From contig JALQSY010000066.1 of assembly GCA_023264215.1 (NCBI GenBank), positions 1-5,812 of the forward strand: a DNA stretch of 5,812 bases, read 5' to 3'. The position numbers were made by a program, and so were the translations under genes. The notes under the pieces were generated by a model. It was given only the letters and a program-made list of their open reading frames with translations. It was not told where the DNA came from and ran no database searches. This document shows positions 5,014-5,812 of this stretch, piece by piece. Origin of the DNA: Candidatus Nanopelagicales bacterium. GTDB lineage: Bacteria > Actinomycetota > Actinomycetes > S36-B12. Every line of letters starts with the position of its first letter. The first letter of the stretch is position 1.

Positions 5014-5718
5014 GTGGCCGATTTCACCGGCGTGCGCCATGTCGTCGTGGACATCGAGGGTACGACCAGCGCCTCAGCCTTCGTCTACGACGTCCTCTTC
5101 CCCTACGCCGCCGACCGCTTCGCGACCTGGCTTGCCGAGCACCCGGGAGACGTCGACACCCGCAGGATCGTCGACGAGGTGGCGCGTGAAGCCGGCATCG
5201 AGGACCCCTCCGACGATGACATCGTCTCGGTCCTTCGGCAGTGGGTCGCGGAGGATCGCAAGGTGACCCCGCTCAAGGATCTCCAGGGTCTGATCTGGCA
5301 GCAGGGGTTTGCCGATGGCGACCTCGTGTCGGACTTCTTCCCCGATGCGCTCGACGCCATTCGTCGGTGGCACGCGGCCGGCTACGCCATCTCGGTGTAC
5401 TCGTCAGGCTCGGTCCTCGCGCAGCGCAACTGGTACGCGCACTCCCCGGCGGGCGACCTGACCGAGTGGATCAGCGGCCATTACGACACCGCGAACGCCG
5501 GGCCCAAGCGCGACCCGTCGTCGTATCGGGCGATTGCCGCGGCGATCGACGTCGCTCCGCAGGAGCTCCTCTTCTGCTCCGATGTCGTCGCCGAACTCGA
5601 TGCGGCCACCGATGCCGGCTGGCAGGTCGTGCGGGTGCGCCGCGACGGTGAGCCCCACGCGATGGGCGAGTCGGCGTACCCCGAGGTCGCCGACATGACC
5701 GACATCCACCTCGTGTGA
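5014..5718 (+). CDS. mtnC: Enolase-phosphatase E1 (methionine salvage)
   Basis: This 234-residue HAD-superfamily enzyme enolises 2,3-diketo-5-methylthiopentyl-1-phosphate and then dephosphorylates it to the acireductone used by MtnD. The four HAD motifs are visible: DIEGTTS (13-19) with Asp13 and Glu15; YSSGS (129-133); the lysine of AGPKRDPSSY (162-171), Lys165; and FCSDVVAELDAA (187-198) with Asp190 and Glu194. DIEGTTS and SSGS are characteristic of E1 rather than of general HAD phosphatases. The length is typical for the family. The start is GTG at 5014: an in-frame TAG at 5002-5004 rules out anything further upstream. A second GTG at 5032 would give a product beginning MRHVVVDIEGT, closer to many family members, and cannot be excluded. 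No Shine-Dalgarno precedes either start, so the mRNA may be leaderless. It is divergent from mtnB by 13 bp. Confidence 0.95.
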   Translation: MADFTGVRHVVVDIEGTTSASAFVYDVLFPYAADRFATWLAEHPGDVDTRRIVDEVAREAGIEDPSDDDIVSVLRQWVAEDRKVTPLKDLQGLIWQQGFADGDLVSDFFPDALDAIRRWHAAGYAISVYSSGSVLAQRNWYAHSPAGDLTEWISGHYDTANAGPKRDPSSYRAIAAAIDVAPQELLFCSDVVAELDAATDAGWQVVRVRRDGEPHAMGESAYPEVADMTDIHLV

Positions 5719-5730
5719 TCACTTGGACGG

Positions 5731-5770
5731 CCTTATCGAGAGTTCCAACCGACCGGATGTCTCGATAGGG
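5731..5770 (+). terminator. Imperfect inverted repeat after mtnC; candidate terminator
   Basis: The arm ccttatcgaga (5731-5741) can pair with tctcgataggg (5760-5770) over 11 positions, one of them a G-U pair, enclosing an 18-base loop. It begins 12 bases after the mtnC stop codon. There is no T-run after it, and the loop is large, so it is a weak terminator candidate. It could equally be an operator or a mobile-element remnant. In the rest of the tail (5771-5812) I see no supportable gene. An ATG at 5801 leaves only four codons and has no clear ribosome site. Confidence 0.35.
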
Positions 5771-5812
5771 CAGGGCAATTGAGCTCAGCAGTACCTGTCG
5801 ATGGCGAGCGAG

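Noticed and set aside
5001..5054. Earlier mtnB start at ATG 5054
   Set aside because: It would overlap mtnC by 41 bp and place the strong AAGGGAGG site inside the gene. The extra residues are not part of the family.
4323..5189. Forward open frame of 288 codons opposite mtnB and running into mtnC
   Set aside because: It is antisense to conserved MtnB motifs and out of frame with mtnC; its tail is arginine-rich shadow.
5785..5812. Possible 3' end of a leftward gene, or a start at ATG 5801
   Set aside because: Only a few codons are visible, with no motif and no clear ribosome site.

Overview
The window is GC-rich, gene-dense DNA with tightly overlapping reading frames and GTG as well as ATG starts. 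This suggests a high-GC actinomycete (Actinomycetota). The cytidine deaminase carries a CAEC motif, which as I recall is also seen in mycobacterial Cdd. I cannot name the genus. There are no RNA genes, CRISPR arrays or recognisable insertion sequences.

Layout. Positions 1-137 hold the possible 3' end of a rightward gene (2-64) and a short convergent spacer. From 5000 down to 138, seven genes run leftward on the minus strand: methylthioribulose-1-phosphate dehydratase (mtnB, 4404-5000), acireductone dioxygenase (mtnD, 3742-4329), cytidine deaminase (cdd, 3332-3745), a 6-oxopurine/methylthioinosine-type phosphorylase (2586-3335), an amidohydrolase of the methylthioadenosine/adenosylhomocysteine deaminase type (1294-2589), a Cupin_5 (DUF985) protein (827-1297) and a short-chain dehydrogenase (138-830). 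Only mtnB and mtnD are separated, by a 74-bp GC-rich spacer with several potential hairpins. Every later junction is a 4-base ATGA or GTGA overlap, so the last six genes almost certainly form one translationally coupled operon. Divergently, with only 13 bp between start codons, enolase-phosphatase mtnC (5014-5718) runs rightward. It is followed by a 94-bp tail holding an imperfect inverted repeat.

How the genes work together. The core is methionine salvage from 5'-methylthioadenosine (MTA). The proposed route is: amidohydrolase, MTA to methylthioinosine (MTI); phosphorylase, MTI plus phosphate to methylthioribose-1-phosphate plus hypoxanthine; MtnB, methylthioribulose-1-phosphate to the diketo phosphate; MtnC, to the acireductone; MtnD, acireductone plus O2 to 2-keto-4-methylthiobutyrate and formate. 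This is the deaminate-first variant known from Pseudomonas aeruginosa, not direct cleavage of MTA to adenine. Two expected steps are not encoded here: the isomerase MtnA and the final aminotransferase. Three passengers have no established role in the pathway: the cytidine deaminase, the cupin and the dehydrogenase. They are the least explained part of the window.
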